From Nitrobacter sp051535235 (GTDB taxonomy: Bacteria > Pseudomonadota > Alphaproteobacteria > Rhizobiales > Xanthobacteraceae), in contig NZ_JBPPLZ010000003.1 in assembly GCF_051535235.1 (NCBI RefSeq), positions 310,001 through 374,000 of the forward strand: 64,000 nt of DNA, written 5' to 3'. Each line of letters opens with the position of its first letter. Position 1 is the stretch's first letter. Below the pieces are notes generated by a model. It was not told the origin of the DNA and made no database searches. It saw only the letters and a program-made list of their open reading frames with translations. Positions 16,862 to 27,773 of this stretch are shown piece by piece. A program made the translations under genes and the position numbers.

Positions 16862-17548
16862 CTAATTTTTAGCAGTGATGTGAGGCCCTATAACGCCCGG
16901 AAAGAATGGCGCTATGTTGCCCTCATTAAAGGAAAGACGATATTCGCGCTTTTCATCTCGGACCACCAGACTGAATTTACTCCATTTCTTAAGAAATGCA
17001 TCTTGGCTCTGATTTTCGGGCGCGCCAAACGTGGCAAGTAATTGAATCGGCGCCCCCGACGGAACCACGTTTATATTCTTTACTTCGGTGGGTACATTTT
17101 CCGCCATTGCTTTTAGATCGAGTGCGTCGCCAGTGATCGTAGAAATTAGTTGCGCTGAGATAATTCGGATTTCCTGTTGTGAAGTATTATGTCCATGGAA
17201 CATAAGCGTTTGCACTCCGTGTCCGAAGCCACCGGACAACGTTAGGTTATAATAAAAGGTAAGGGGTCCCTCATCGTTACGGGGAGGGGCAAATGGCGAT
17301 GAAATTTGCGTTGGCGGGTAGATAATCGTGTAGGCCCAAGTTGTTAGAGTGAGTGTTACGAATAACCACAAGCCTATTAAAGAAAATATCCAAACATGCC
17401 AAAGCTGAATTCCCGCCATTTTCCGCAGTGTCCTTTTGCGGTGCCATTGAATTGTTGACCAAACAAGTAGGGCAAATCCAAGCGTGAAAGCCGCTGGTAA
17501 GTTGTTAAATCCCGATAATTGGGTAACCCAGCCCCACAAAATTCCCAT
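16862..17548 (-). CDS. AT-rich two-helix membrane protein of unknown function
   Basis: A 228-residue protein with two N-terminal membrane segments (NLPAAFTLGFALLVWSTIQW and the WIFSLIGLWLFVTLTLTTWAY region) and a soluble domain of about 150 residues predicted outside the membrane (FYYNLTLSGGFGHGVQTLMF, LISTITGDALDLKAMAENV). I do not recognise the family. The layout resembles small membrane-anchored proteins often found in mobile or defence-like islets. The gene is visibly richer in A+T than its neighbours, which suggests horizontal acquisition. It lies between the nitroreductase relic and the DUF2442/nrdJ-tail segment, a disturbed stretch. Confidence 0.6.
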   Translation of the reverse strand: MGILWGWVTQLSGFNNLPAAFTLGFALLVWSTIQWHRKRTLRKMAGIQLWHVWIFSLIGLWLFVTLTLTTWAYTIIYPPTQISSPFAPPRNDEGPLTFYYNLTLSGGFGHGVQTLMFHGHNTSQQEIRIISAQLISTITGDALDLKAMAENVPTEVKNINVVPSGAPIQLLATFGAPENQSQDAFLKKWSKFSLVVRDEKREYRLSFNEGNIAPFFPGVIGPHITAKN

Positions 17549-17661
17549 AAAGAGATTCCGTCAGCCTTCTCGATCCTCGTTGGCATATGGAGATATCGGA
17601 AAGGGCCGTTTTTTTCGAGCGGCCTCCCACCATCATCCTCCGTTCATCATCTCAAGTAGAG

Positions 17662-17737
17662 CTAACTCACGAGTACCCCGTCATCGATAAACACGTGTCG
17701 CACTTCGCAGGTGCCGTTGCGCAACAGCGTGAAATTG
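17662..17737 (-). pseudogene. Remnant resembling the 3' end of nrdJ
   Basis: On the minus strand this segment reads NFTLLRNGTCEVRHVF then a stop, against NFTLVRNGTCMKCDTC in the intact nrdJ tail at 18083-18160. At DNA level blocks such as GGCACCTGC, AAGTGCGACAC, GACGGGGT and TCGTGA line up in order. The similarity begins abruptly after the DUF2442 stop. It looks like a decayed duplicate of the final codons of nrdJ, separated from the real end by the DUF2442 gene. Confidence 0.45.
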
Positions 17738-17777
17738 CGTCCCGTGCCACCTTGTCCGGGGGCCGGCGATACTGATG

Positions 17778-17993
17778 TCACCGTCCGGCCAGAAGCCCGG
17801 CAAGCGAAACGGCCTCGTCAATTTCATCCCAGTGCAGACCGACAAGGCTGATCTCGACGTTGGCGCGTTGTTCTGGGGTGGCCTTCTGAAGGCGCGGAAA
17901 CCATGCCAGCGGTACGCCGAGCGTACGGCCATCAGATAATTCGACCCACATGGTTTGTTCGTCAAAACGAACGCTGGTTGGCGAAACGCTCAT
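17778..17993 (-). CDS. DUF2442 domain protein
   Basis: A 71-residue protein with the DUF2442 pattern: MWVELSDGRTLGVPLAWFPRL (the DGR....PL.WFP core), then RANVEISLVGLHWDEIDEAVSLAGLL. DUF2442 proteins are often paired with DUF4160 proteins as small two-gene, toxin-antitoxin-like cassettes; no DUF4160 gene is seen here. It lies 90 bases downstream of the nrdJ stop on the same strand, and a nrdJ-tail-like remnant follows it, so it may have arrived by insertion at the end of nrdJ. Confidence 0.8.
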   Translation of the reverse strand: MSVSPTSVRFDEQTMWVELSDGRTLGVPLAWFPRLQKATPEQRANVEISLVGLHWDEIDEAVSLAGLLAGR

Positions 17994-18082
17994 CGTCTCT
18001 TTCTCTCATAGCCGCGTCAAACCCGACCACGGCACTAACCCAGGCAGCTGATTAAGAGTCAGCTCGTCGTTCATCGAGCTAA

Positions 18083-21000
18083 TCACGAACACCCCGTCGT
18101 GCCGCCGCAGGTGTCGCACTTCATGCAGGTGCCATTCCTCACCAAAGTGAAGTTGCCGCACTCCGGGCACATCTCGCCCTCGTAGCCTCTCGCCTTTGCT
18201 TCGGCGCGGCGTTCCGCCTTGGTCGGCGCGGTTGAATGCGCGGCAGCCTTGCTTCTTTGCTGCTGCTCCAGCCGTTCGGTCGGCGAGAGATCGTGCTCGG
18301 TCTCCTGCTTCAGCGCGACCGCGCCGTCCGTCGCATCGCCGACGCGCGAGGAGCCGAGGGCGGTGACCTTGGACCCCCCTCCCTGACCCTCCCCCACAAG
18401 GGGTGAGGGAACAGAAGTGTTGCGCGTGTCGCCGCCGCCACGCATGACGACGAGGTTATCGGTGCGCGAGCGGGTCAGGCCCTTGGAGACGTAGCGGGTC
18501 GCCTGTTGCGATTGACCTTCCGGCTCCTTGCCTTCCGCAACGCCCTTGCCGATGGCGTCGAAGCCGGATTCCGAGGGATCGACGTGGGCGAGATCGAACC
18601 GCGACATGTAGCTGACCGCGAGTTCGCGGAAGACATAGTCGAGGATCGAGGTCGCGTACTTGATCGAGTCGTTGCCCTGCACAGGCCCCGCGGGCTCGAA
18701 GCGGGTGAAGGTGAAGGCGTCGACATATTCTTCCAGCGGCACGCCGTATTGCAGGCCCAATGAAACAGCAATGGCGAAGTTGTTGATGAAGGAGCGCAGC
18801 GCCGCGCCTTCCTTGTGCATGTCGATGAAGATCTCGCCCAGGCGTCCGTCATCGTATTCGCCGGTGCGGAGATAAACTTTATGTCCGCCGACGACGGCCT
18901 TCTGTGTGTAGCCCTTGCGGCGGTCCGGCATCTTCTCGCGCTCGCGCATCACGATGATGCGTTCGACCAGCCGCTCCACCACCTTCTCGGAGACGGCGGC
19001 GGCGCGCGCAGCCATCGGCTTCTCCAGCAGCGCCTCGATGGCATCGTCTTCATCGTCATCGTCGGCGATGAGTTGCGAGTTGAGCGGCTGGGACAGTTTC
19101 GAGCCGTCGCGATAGAGCGCGTTGGCCTTCAGCGCCAGTTTCCAGGAGAGCAGGTAGGCCGACTTGCAGTCTTCCACCGTGGCGTCGTTCGGCATGTTGA
19201 TGGTTTTGGAGATCGCGCCCGAGATGAAGGGCTGCGACGCCGCCATCATGCGGATGTGGCTCTCCACCGACAGATAACGCTTGCCGATCTTGCCGCAAGG
19301 ATTTGCGCAGTCGAACACCGCATAGTGCTCGGGTTTGAGATGCGGCGCGCCTTCCACCGTCATCGCGCCGCAGATGTGCACGTTGGCGGCCTCGATCTCG
19401 CGCCTGGTGAAGCCGACCGCGGCGAGCAAATCGAAGGCTGGTGAGGCGAGGGCCTCGGCGTCGATGCCGAGCGTGTCGCGGATGAAGTCTTCGCCGAAGG
19501 TCCACTTGTTGAAGGCGAACTTGATGTCGAACGCGGTCGGCAGCACCTTCTCCACTTTCGCGATCGCCTCGTCGGTGAAACCCTTGGCCTTCAGCGTGGA
19601 GACGTTGATGCCGGGCGCGTTGGACAGCGAGCCGTGACCGACCGCATAGGCTTCGATCTCGGCGATCTCGCTCTCGCGATAGCCGAGCGCGCGCAACGCT
19701 TCCGGCACGGCGCGGTTGATGATCTTCCAGTATCCGCCGCCGGCGAGCTTCTTGAACTTCACCAGCGCGAAGTCGGGCTCGATTCCGGTGGTGTCGCAGT
19801 CCATCACCAGGCCGATGGTGCCGGTCGGCGCGACCACAGTGACCTGCGCGTTGCGGTAGCCGTGCTGCTCGCCGAGCGCGAGCGCATCGTCCCATGCTCT
19901 CGTCGCGTGGGCGACGAGGCCGGGTTGCGGGCAGGAGGCATGATCGAGCGGCACCGGGTTGACCGACAACGCCTCGTAGCCGCTGGACTGGCCATGCGCG
20001 GCGCGGAGGTGATTGCGGATCACGCGCAGCATGTGGCCGGCGTTCTTCTTGTGGCCGGGGAAAGCGCCAAGTTCGCCCGCCATCTCGGCGGAGGTCTTGT
20101 AGGCGATGCCGGTCATGATCGCGGTCAGCGCGCCGCACAGGGCGCGGCTTTCCCTGGAGTCATAGGACAGGCCCATGGTCATCAGGAGTCCGCCGATATT
20201 GGCGAAGCCGAGGCCCAGCGTACGGAATTCGTAAGACAGTTCCGCGATCGCCTTGGACGGGAACTGCGCCATCAGCACCGAGATTTCCAGCACCACGGTC
20301 CAGAGCCGCACGGTGTGTTCATAGGCGTCGACATCGAATTCTTTCGTCATTCCGGGACGGCCCGTCGGGCCGGACCCGGAATCCGGCAATCTGTTCTGGA
20401 TTCCCGGTTCGCGCGAAGACGCGCGCCCCGGAATGACGTCAGAATCATTGTAGAACGTCAGCAGATTCAGCGAGGCGAGATTGCAGGCGGTGTCGTCGAG
20501 GAACATGTATTCCGAGCACGGATTGCTCGCGCGGATGTCGCCTGACGCCTTGCAGGTGTGCCAGTCGTTCATCGTGGTGTTGAAGTGCAGGCCGGGATCG
20601 GCCGAAGCCCAGGCGGCGTAGCCGATCTTCTCCCAGAGTTCGCGCGCCTTGAGTGTCTTCGTCACCTTCCCGTTCGTGCGTCCCTTCAGATTCCAGGTGC
20701 CATCGGTCTCGACCGCGCGCAGGAAGTCGTCCCTCAGCGACACCGAGTTGTTTGAGTTCTGGCCGGAGACGGTGAGATAGGCTTCGCTATCCCAATCGGT
20801 GTCGTAGACCGGGAAGTCGATATCCTTGTAGCCTTGCCTGGCGAACTGGATGACGCGCTTGATGTAATTGTCGGGCACCATGGCGCGGCGCGCCAGCTTG
20901 ATCTCCCGGCGCAGCGCGGGATTCTTTTCTGGCACGAAGCAGTCGTCGCCTGAGCCCTCGCAGTTGACGCAGGCGCGCATCACCGCCTTGAGGTGCTTCT

Positions 21001-21943
21001 GGTTGATCCTGGAGCCGGTGACGAGAGCGGCGACCTTCTGCTCCTCCTTCACCTTCCAGTCTATGTACTGTTCGATATCCGGATGATCGGCGTCGACCAC
21101 AACCATCTTGGCGGCGCGGCGCGTGGTGCCGCCCGACTTGATCGCGCCCGCGGCGCGGTCGCCGATCTTGAGGAAGCTCATCAGCCCGGAGGAGCGGCCG
21201 CCGCCAGAAAGGCGCTCGCCTTCGCCGCGCAGCCGCGAGAAGTTGGAGCCGGTGCCGGAGCCGTATTTGAACAGACGCGCCTCGCGCACCCACAGGTCCA
21301 TGATGCCGCCCTCGTTGACGAGGTCGTCCTCGATGCCCTGGATGAAGCAGGCGTGCGGCTGCGGGTGCTCATAGGAGGACTTCGACCTGATCAGCTTGCC
21401 GGTCTTGAAGTCGACGTAGTAGTGGCCCTGGCCCGGACCGTCGATGCCATAGGCCCAGTGCAGGCCGGTGTTGAACCACTGCGGCGAGTTCGGCGCGACC
21501 ATCTGGCGCGCCAGCATGTAGCGCAACTCGTCATTGAAGGCGCGGGCGTCATCTTCCGAACTGAAGTAGCCGCCTTTCCAGCCCCAATAGGTCCAGCAGC
21601 CGGCAAGCCGATCGAACACCTGCTTGGCCGAGGTTTCGCCGCCGATGCGCTCGGCCTCGGGGAGGGTGGCGAGCGCGTCGGTGTCGGGCACCGAACGCCA
21701 CAGCCATGAGGGGACCGTCTCTTCCTCGATTCTCTTCAGGCGCGCCGCGACGCCCGCTTTGCGGAAATACTTTTGCGCGAGCACGTCGGAGGCGACCTGC
21801 GACCAGAATTCAGGCACCTCGACGTTCTCGAGGCAAAACACCACCGAGCCGTCCGGATTGCGGATCTCGCTCGTCGTCAGCCGGAAATCGATCTCCGCAT
21901 AGGGTGACTGCTGGTCCCTGGTGTAGCGCCGTTCGAATCTCAT
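18083..21943 (-). CDS. nrdJ: Class II (B12-dependent) ribonucleotide reductase
   Basis: A 1286-residue adenosylcobalamin-dependent reductase that makes deoxyribonucleotides with or without oxygen. Features in order: MRFERRYTRDQQSPY N-terminus, GSGTGSNFSRLRG, ASNPCSEYMFLDDTACNLASLNL (active-site region), VVAPTGTIGLVMDCDTTGIEPD (phosphate-binding), NMPNDATVEDC, and a C-terminal zinc/redox tail (CPECGNFTLVRNGTCMKCDTC). Two stretches look foreign. Residues about 502-533 (VIPGRASSREPGIQ...) coincide with a 94-base palindromic element. Residues about 1178-1190 (SPLVGEGQGGG) match another repeat family. Both leave the frame open. No cobalamin riboswitch was recognised upstream; the nearest promoter-like match is TTGACG/TTAGCT near 22265-22300. 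Confidence 0.95.
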   Translation of the reverse strand: MRFERRYTRDQQSPYAEIDFRLTTSEIRNPDGSVVFCLENVEVPEFWSQVASDVLAQKYFRKAGVAARLKRIEEETVPSWLWRSVPDTDALATLPEAERIGGETSAKQVFDRLAGCWTYWGWKGGYFSSEDDARAFNDELRYMLARQMVAPNSPQWFNTGLHWAYGIDGPGQGHYYVDFKTGKLIRSKSSYEHPQPHACFIQGIEDDLVNEGGIMDLWVREARLFKYGSGTGSNFSRLRGEGERLSGGGRSSGLMSFLKIGDRAAGAIKSGGTTRRAAKMVVVDADHPDIEQYIDWKVKEEQKVAALVTGSRINQKHLKAVMRACVNCEGSGDDCFVPEKNPALRREIKLARRAMVPDNYIKRVIQFARQGYKDIDFPVYDTDWDSEAYLTVSGQNSNNSVSLRDDFLRAVETDGTWNLKGRTNGKVTKTLKARELWEKIGYAAWASADPGLHFNTTMNDWHTCKASGDIRASNPCSEYMFLDDTACNLASLNLLTFYNDSDVIPGRASSREPGIQNRLPDSGSGPTGRPGMTKEFDVDAYEHTVRLWTVVLEISVLMAQFPSKAIAELSYEFRTLGLGFANIGGLLMTMGLSYDSRESRALCGALTAIMTGIAYKTSAEMAGELGAFPGHKKNAGHMLRVIRNHLRAAHGQSSGYEALSVNPVPLDHASCPQPGLVAHATRAWDDALALGEQHGYRNAQVTVVAPTGTIGLVMDCDTTGIEPDFALVKFKKLAGGGYWKIINRAVPEALRALGYRESEIAEIEAYAVGHGSLSNAPGINVSTLKAKGFTDEAIAKVEKVLPTAFDIKFAFNKWTFGEDFIRDTLGIDAEALASPAFDLLAAVGFTRREIEAANVHICGAMTVEGAPHLKPEHYAVFDCANPCGKIGKRYLSVESHIRMMAASQPFISGAISKTINMPNDATVEDCKSAYLLSWKLALKANALYRDGSKLSQPLNSQLIADDDDEDDAIEALLEKPMAARAAAVSEKVVERLVERIIVMREREKMPDRRKGYTQKAVVGGHKVYLRTGEYDDGRLGEIFIDMHKEGAALRSFINNFAIAVSLGLQYGVPLEEYVDAFTFTRFEPAGPVQGNDSIKYATSILDYVFRELAVSYMSRFDLAHVDPSESGFDAIGKGVAEGKEPEGQSQQATRYVSKGLTRSRTDNLVVMRGGGDTRNTSVPSPLVGEGQGGGSKVTALGSSRVGDATDGAVALKQETEHDLSPTERLEQQQRSKAAAHSTAPTKAERRAEAKARGYEGEMCPECGNFTLVRNGTCMKCDTCGGTTGCS
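18374..18410. repeat. C-rich repeat inserted inside nrdJ
   Basis: The stretch with CCTCCCTGACCCTCCCCCAC followed by AAGGGGTGAGGGA matches the common Rhizobiales 'CCCTCACCCC...GGGGAGGG' repeat type. Here it lies within the nrdJ frame and encodes PSPLVGEGQGGGS in the variable linker before the C-terminal zinc tail. Confidence 0.6.
20345..20438. repeat. 94-base palindromic element inserted inside nrdJ
   Basis: The element is bounded by perfect 12-base inverted repeats (CGTCATTCCGGG at 20345-20356 and its complement at 20427-20438), with further internal GC-rich symmetry. It reads through in frame, adding about 32 residues (VIPGRASSREPGIQ... to ...TGRPGMT) between LNLLTFYN and FDVDAYEH, two segments expected to be close together in NrdJ proteins. 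Confidence 0.75.
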
Positions 21944-22676
21944 GTCCCTTGCCCCGTCACTGTCCGCGCCGCTTCAACGGCATCGGCGATTTCCATTCGC
22001 GAACTTTTTCGGTCCGCAGTTCGGCCGTGCGTTCCTGGCCGTCGATCCTCTGGAGCACGAGCAGGGGCGGAGTTGGGTCCGCCACCGATCATACCCTAAC
22101 GCCCCACACTGCGATTTGAGCCGTTTTGGCTCGTTTTTGACGTCCCCAAACATCTTGTCGCCAAGGCAGACACCCCCGCGACCCCGTCGCCAGCCGGCGG
22201 ACGAAGTGTTCATAATGGAACCCTTGAGGGAGGCTCGGCGTGACCCAGTTACATGCGCGTCGAGCGGGTCAAAAGCTAAGGCAACTCCCGCTAACCCGTC
22301 AAGGATTAGTATTCATTTCTCAATGAAATACTAAATATGGTGGAAAGAGAGGAAAACCAAGAGCTGGCGACGCCTTGGATGAGGTCAAGTATCGGTGAGT
22401 CCTCAAGGATTCCAAAGCGAAAGAATCCTCAACCGCCCTGCTGGAATGAGCTTCTCCCACTGTTCACAGGACAGCTATTTATTGATCGTCGGGGGGTTGC
22501 ATCGCAGCGACTCGGACCTCGTTTCTCAAGGAGGCATGTTCACCGCCGGAGGCGGGCGTAATGGACGCGATTTTGGGCATCGATTCCGCAGGACTCTCGC
22601 CCATGTCTGAGCCCGCCAGCGGCGATTCGTATCGTTCGCTTGTTGCATGGGAGGACTGAAAGCGGACATGAAAAAG

Positions 22677-22704
22677 AAAAGCGGTGCGCAAAGGCACCGC
22701 TTTT
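22677..22704 (+). terminator. Rho-independent terminator
   Basis: A perfect 11-base stem (AAAAGCGGTGC and its complement) with a six-base loop ends in TTTT. It lies on the plus strand after about 350 bases without a recognisable gene. It could also act on the minus strand for the BA14K-like gene side, but that gene ends well before it at 22777. Confidence 0.75.
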
Positions 22705-22728
22705 GATTTGAGGGACAGGCCCGCTCTA

Positions 22729-22759
22729 GCACTTCTGATTCCATCAGAAGCGAAAGTGC
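22729..22759. repeat. Short palindromic repeat (copy 2)
   Basis: CTTCTGAT and ATCAGAAG arms around TCC, with outer GCAC/GTGC pairing, form a hairpin related to the one at 6387-6416. It sits just beyond the stop of the BA14K-like gene and may serve as its terminator. Confidence 0.65.
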
Positions 22760-22776
22760 TCGGAGCCTAAGTTACG

Positions 22777-23319
22777 TCACGGGCAGGGGTGACGCAGACC
22801 GTCGTAACCAAGATAGGTGCCCGAACTGACGTCGTATGATTTGAACCGCTGCTGGCAATACGCAACGTCGCCGCCGCCGGGAGCGACTTCATAGGTCGGG
22901 CTGTCATCATAGTACCCGTAGGAATCATCGTAGTAATACGGACTAGCGAACGTACTGCCGATCGCTGAGCCCACCACGAAGCCCGGAAAGAAGCCGCCGC
23001 CATAGTAGCCGCCGCCGCCCCACCGGTGGCCTCCGCCATGCCAGTGCCCACCACCACCATGCCAGCCGCCGCCGCCAGCCCAATGTCGGCCACCGCCACC
23101 GGCCCAATTTCCGCCGCCACCGCCGCCCGGTCGCATACCCATATGGCCACCACCCATGTGACCACCACCACCACGACCCATATGCCCGCCGCCGCCACCG
23201 TGGCCGCCACCGCCACCAGAGTACTGAGCTTTTGTTTGCGCGGAGCTGGGGGAAGTCGTGGCCAGCGGCACTGCAAGCGCAATGACAGCCGCGGCTAATA
23301 CTGGTTTGAAACTCAACAT
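22777..23319 (-). CDS. Gly/His-rich secreted BA14K-like protein
   Basis: A 180-residue exported protein. A signal peptide (MLSFKPVLAAAVIALAVPLA...) is followed by a low-complexity region of Gly, His, Trp and Met (repeats such as GGGGHMGGGHMGM and WHGGGGHWHGGGHRWGGGG), a short hydrophobic segment (FFPGFVVGSAIGSTF), then a C-terminal domain, DVAYCQQRFKSYDVSSGTYL, that matches the BA14K-like repeat of Rhizobiales lectin-like proteins. The many His residues could bind metal; that is inference. A longer frame reaches 23394, but MLSFKP at 23319 follows a GGAG and starts the signal peptide. Confidence 0.78.
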   Translation of the reverse strand: MLSFKPVLAAAVIALAVPLATTSPSSAQTKAQYSGGGGGHGGGGGHMGRGGGGHMGGGHMGMRPGGGGGGNWAGGGGRHWAGGGGWHGGGGHWHGGGHRWGGGGYYGGGFFPGFVVGSAIGSTFASPYYYDDSYGYYDDSPTYEVAPGGGDVAYCQQRFKSYDVSSGTYLGYDGLRHPCP

Positions 23320-23532
23320 ATTTTCAACTCCGTATGGTGATTTCGTGTATCGAGCGTTGAATTCCAACGTGGCAATGCAACGCAAGTTCCGCAATTCGGA
23401 TTACGGAATTGTCATCCGGTTTTCCTTTGTCCGGACTTTTCGTCGCAGCGAGTCTGGAAGAATTCCGGCAGAGCCAGGCAGACGGCCAAAATTACACCTG
23501 ATGATTCTGACGAATCGACCAGCGTGATCGCG

Positions 23533-26574
<3,042 letters not shown>

Positions 26575-26658
26575 GACTGGCTTTTCCGGGCGCGAAAGTC
26601 GCGCCGCGTTCGGGTGCGCCGCACCGGGCGAAATCCCCGGCTGGTGTGGTGGTTCAGA

Positions 26659-26758
26659 GGTTCGCTTCATTGTCTCGGTGAGTCCATCAAGCGAACGTCT
26701 GAACCCGAACCACACTGGAATCACAGGGTTGCCAGTGTCCCATTGATTCCGAAGTTCG
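26659..26758. repeat. 100-base dispersed repeat (copy 1)
   Basis: Aligns with 34107-34205. The outer 72 bases of each (26687-26758 and 34134-34205) align without gaps at roughly 70 percent identity, sharing TCAAGCGAA, GAACC, CCACAC, AATCACA and TTGCCAGT in order. This copy lies upstream of uvrA. Confidence 0.6.
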
Positions 26759-26828
26759 TATCAAGGGTGGCTGCAAGGACATGCGAGTTTCGGAATCGGG
26801 ACCCTGGCGCGGTGTGTGGCTATCACTG

Positions 26829-26843
26829 GAACGTAAATAGAAC
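26829..26843. promoter_or_regulatory. LexA (SOS) box upstream of uvrA
   Basis: GAACGTAAATAGAAC fits the alphaproteobacterial LexA box GAAC-N7-GAAC exactly. It lies 255 bases upstream of the uvrA start in the uvrA-OmpA-like gap. uvrA is a standard SOS gene in this class. Confidence 0.8.
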
Positions 26844-26964
26844 GACGGGTAATTTCCAGAGGGCGGATGATGATCATCAACGATTTCGTTGCGCTGGACA
26901 GCCCTCGTCGGCACCGCCGCCGGTCTGTCGGCTCCGACCTGGGGGTACCGGCCGCACTCAAACA

Positions 26965-26993
26965 AAAAAGGCCGGCAAAAAGCCGGCCTTTTT
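26965..26993. terminator. Rho-independent terminator
   Basis: A 12-base perfect stem (AAAAAGGCCGGC and its complement) around AAAAA, with T-runs on both strands. It lies 34 bases past the stop of the outer-membrane barrel gene (minus strand) and would end its transcript before it reaches the uvrA promoter. Confidence 0.88.
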
Positions 26994-27026
26994 CGTAGTT
27001 CCGAGAGACGTTCGGATCAGATGTAA

Positions 27027-27773
27027 TCAGTACCGCGCAACGGCCGGGCCACCCCAGCGATAGTTGATGCGAGCGGTGACGAGGTCCACACCGTCCTGAT
27101 GAATGTTGTCAGTTGCGAACACCGCACCGTTATTGTCGAGGAAGGTGTGGGTGCTGCTGTTCGTGAAGACGTGGTCGTATTCGAAGCCGAGCGACCAGTT
27201 CGGCGCGAAGCCATATTCGAGGCCCACTCCGACCACGCCGCCCCAGCGCGTGTCGTTGACATTGTTGGTCAACTGAGCGCCGGTGGCAGTATCGAGGCTT
27301 CGATAGCGGTTGGACGTCACCGCGGCGCCACCCTTCACATAGAGCAGGGCAGCATCCCAAGCGTAGCCGATCTGGCCGGTGAACAGGCCGAACGCATCAA
27401 GGCGGCTGTCGTTAGTGACGAAAGCGTTTTGGAAGCTGACATTGCGGCCGTTCAGATCGGCCCAGTTGCCCTGGGCTTCAAGACCGAAAACCCACGCACT
27501 GGACTGCCAGCGATAACCGATCTGGCCACCGACCGTGCCGCCGGTTGCGTCATGGCAACCTTCGGAACCTACCCCGACCCAGTCCCAGCAATTCCTGCTC
27601 GATCCCCAGCCGCCGTTCGCGCCGATGTACATGCCGCTCCAGTCATAGATCGCGGCGACCATCGGAGGAGGAGCCTTCGTATAATGACGCGCTGCGAGGT
27701 CGGCTGCAGCGGCAGGCGCCGCGCTGAGGCCGATGGCGAGAGCACCAATGGCGCCGATCAGTAGCTTGTTCAT
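27027..27773 (-). CDS. Omp25/31-type outer membrane beta-barrel protein
   Basis: A 248-residue outer membrane protein: signal peptide MNKLLIGAIGALAIGLSAAPAAAA, then a barrel of alternating hydrophobic/polar strands (YDWSGMYIGANGGWG, VGGQIGYRWQSSAWVFGLEAQGNW, FGLFTGQIGYAWDAALLYVKGG, WGGVVGVGLEYGFAPNWSLGFEYDHVF) ending with the aromatic C-terminus of barrel proteins (INYRW). It resembles the Omp25/Omp31 family of Rhizobiales, abundant surface proteins with structural or pore roles. The start at 27773 follows a GGGGA; the frame opens at 27794. A strong terminator follows. Confidence 0.9.
   Translation of the reverse strand: MNKLLIGAIGALAIGLSAAPAAAADLAARHYTKAPPPMVAAIYDWSGMYIGANGGWGSSRNCWDWVGVGSEGCHDATGGTVGGQIGYRWQSSAWVFGLEAQGNWADLNGRNVSFQNAFVTNDSRLDAFGLFTGQIGYAWDAALLYVKGGAAVTSNRYRSLDTATGAQLTNNVNDTRWGGVVGVGLEYGFAPNWSLGFEYDHVFTNSSTHTFLDNNGAVFATDNIHQDGVDLVTARINYRWGGPAVARY

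Larger units (their letters stand above)
21944..22776. other. Long gap between nrdJ and the BA14K-like gene
   Basis: This 830-base stretch holds the nrdJ leader, with a promoter-like TTGACG-17-TTAGCT on the minus strand near 22265-22300. It also has an imperfect AT-rich palindrome at 22308-22332 and a strong plus-strand hairpin terminator at 22677-22704 with no recognisable protein gene in front of it. A palindromic repeat lies at 22729-22759. An open frame at 21974-22213 on the minus strand (79 codons) has no family resemblance. A non-coding plus-strand transcript ending at 22704 is possible. Confidence 0.4.

Noticed and set aside
19056..20138. Minus-strand frame of 360 codons rich in Arg
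   Set aside because: It is an out-of-frame reading of nrdJ; only the nrdJ frame has motifs.
21974..22213. 79-codon frame just upstream of nrdJ
   Set aside because: No family pattern, unusual composition (many Arg, Cys, Gly) and a weak ribosome site. More likely part of the nrdJ leader.
21944..22330. Cobalamin riboswitch in front of nrdJ
   Set aside because: I looked for the B12-box type sequence (GCCACTG) and its complement and did not find one in the leader.
22668..22706. 12-codon frame starting MKKKSGAQRHRF
   Set aside because: It is made of the terminator stem itself, so it is not a gene.
26640..26724. LexA box made of GAAC/GTTC copies close to uvrA
   Set aside because: Several GAAC and GTTC words occur here, but their spacings are not 7; only 26829-26843 fits.
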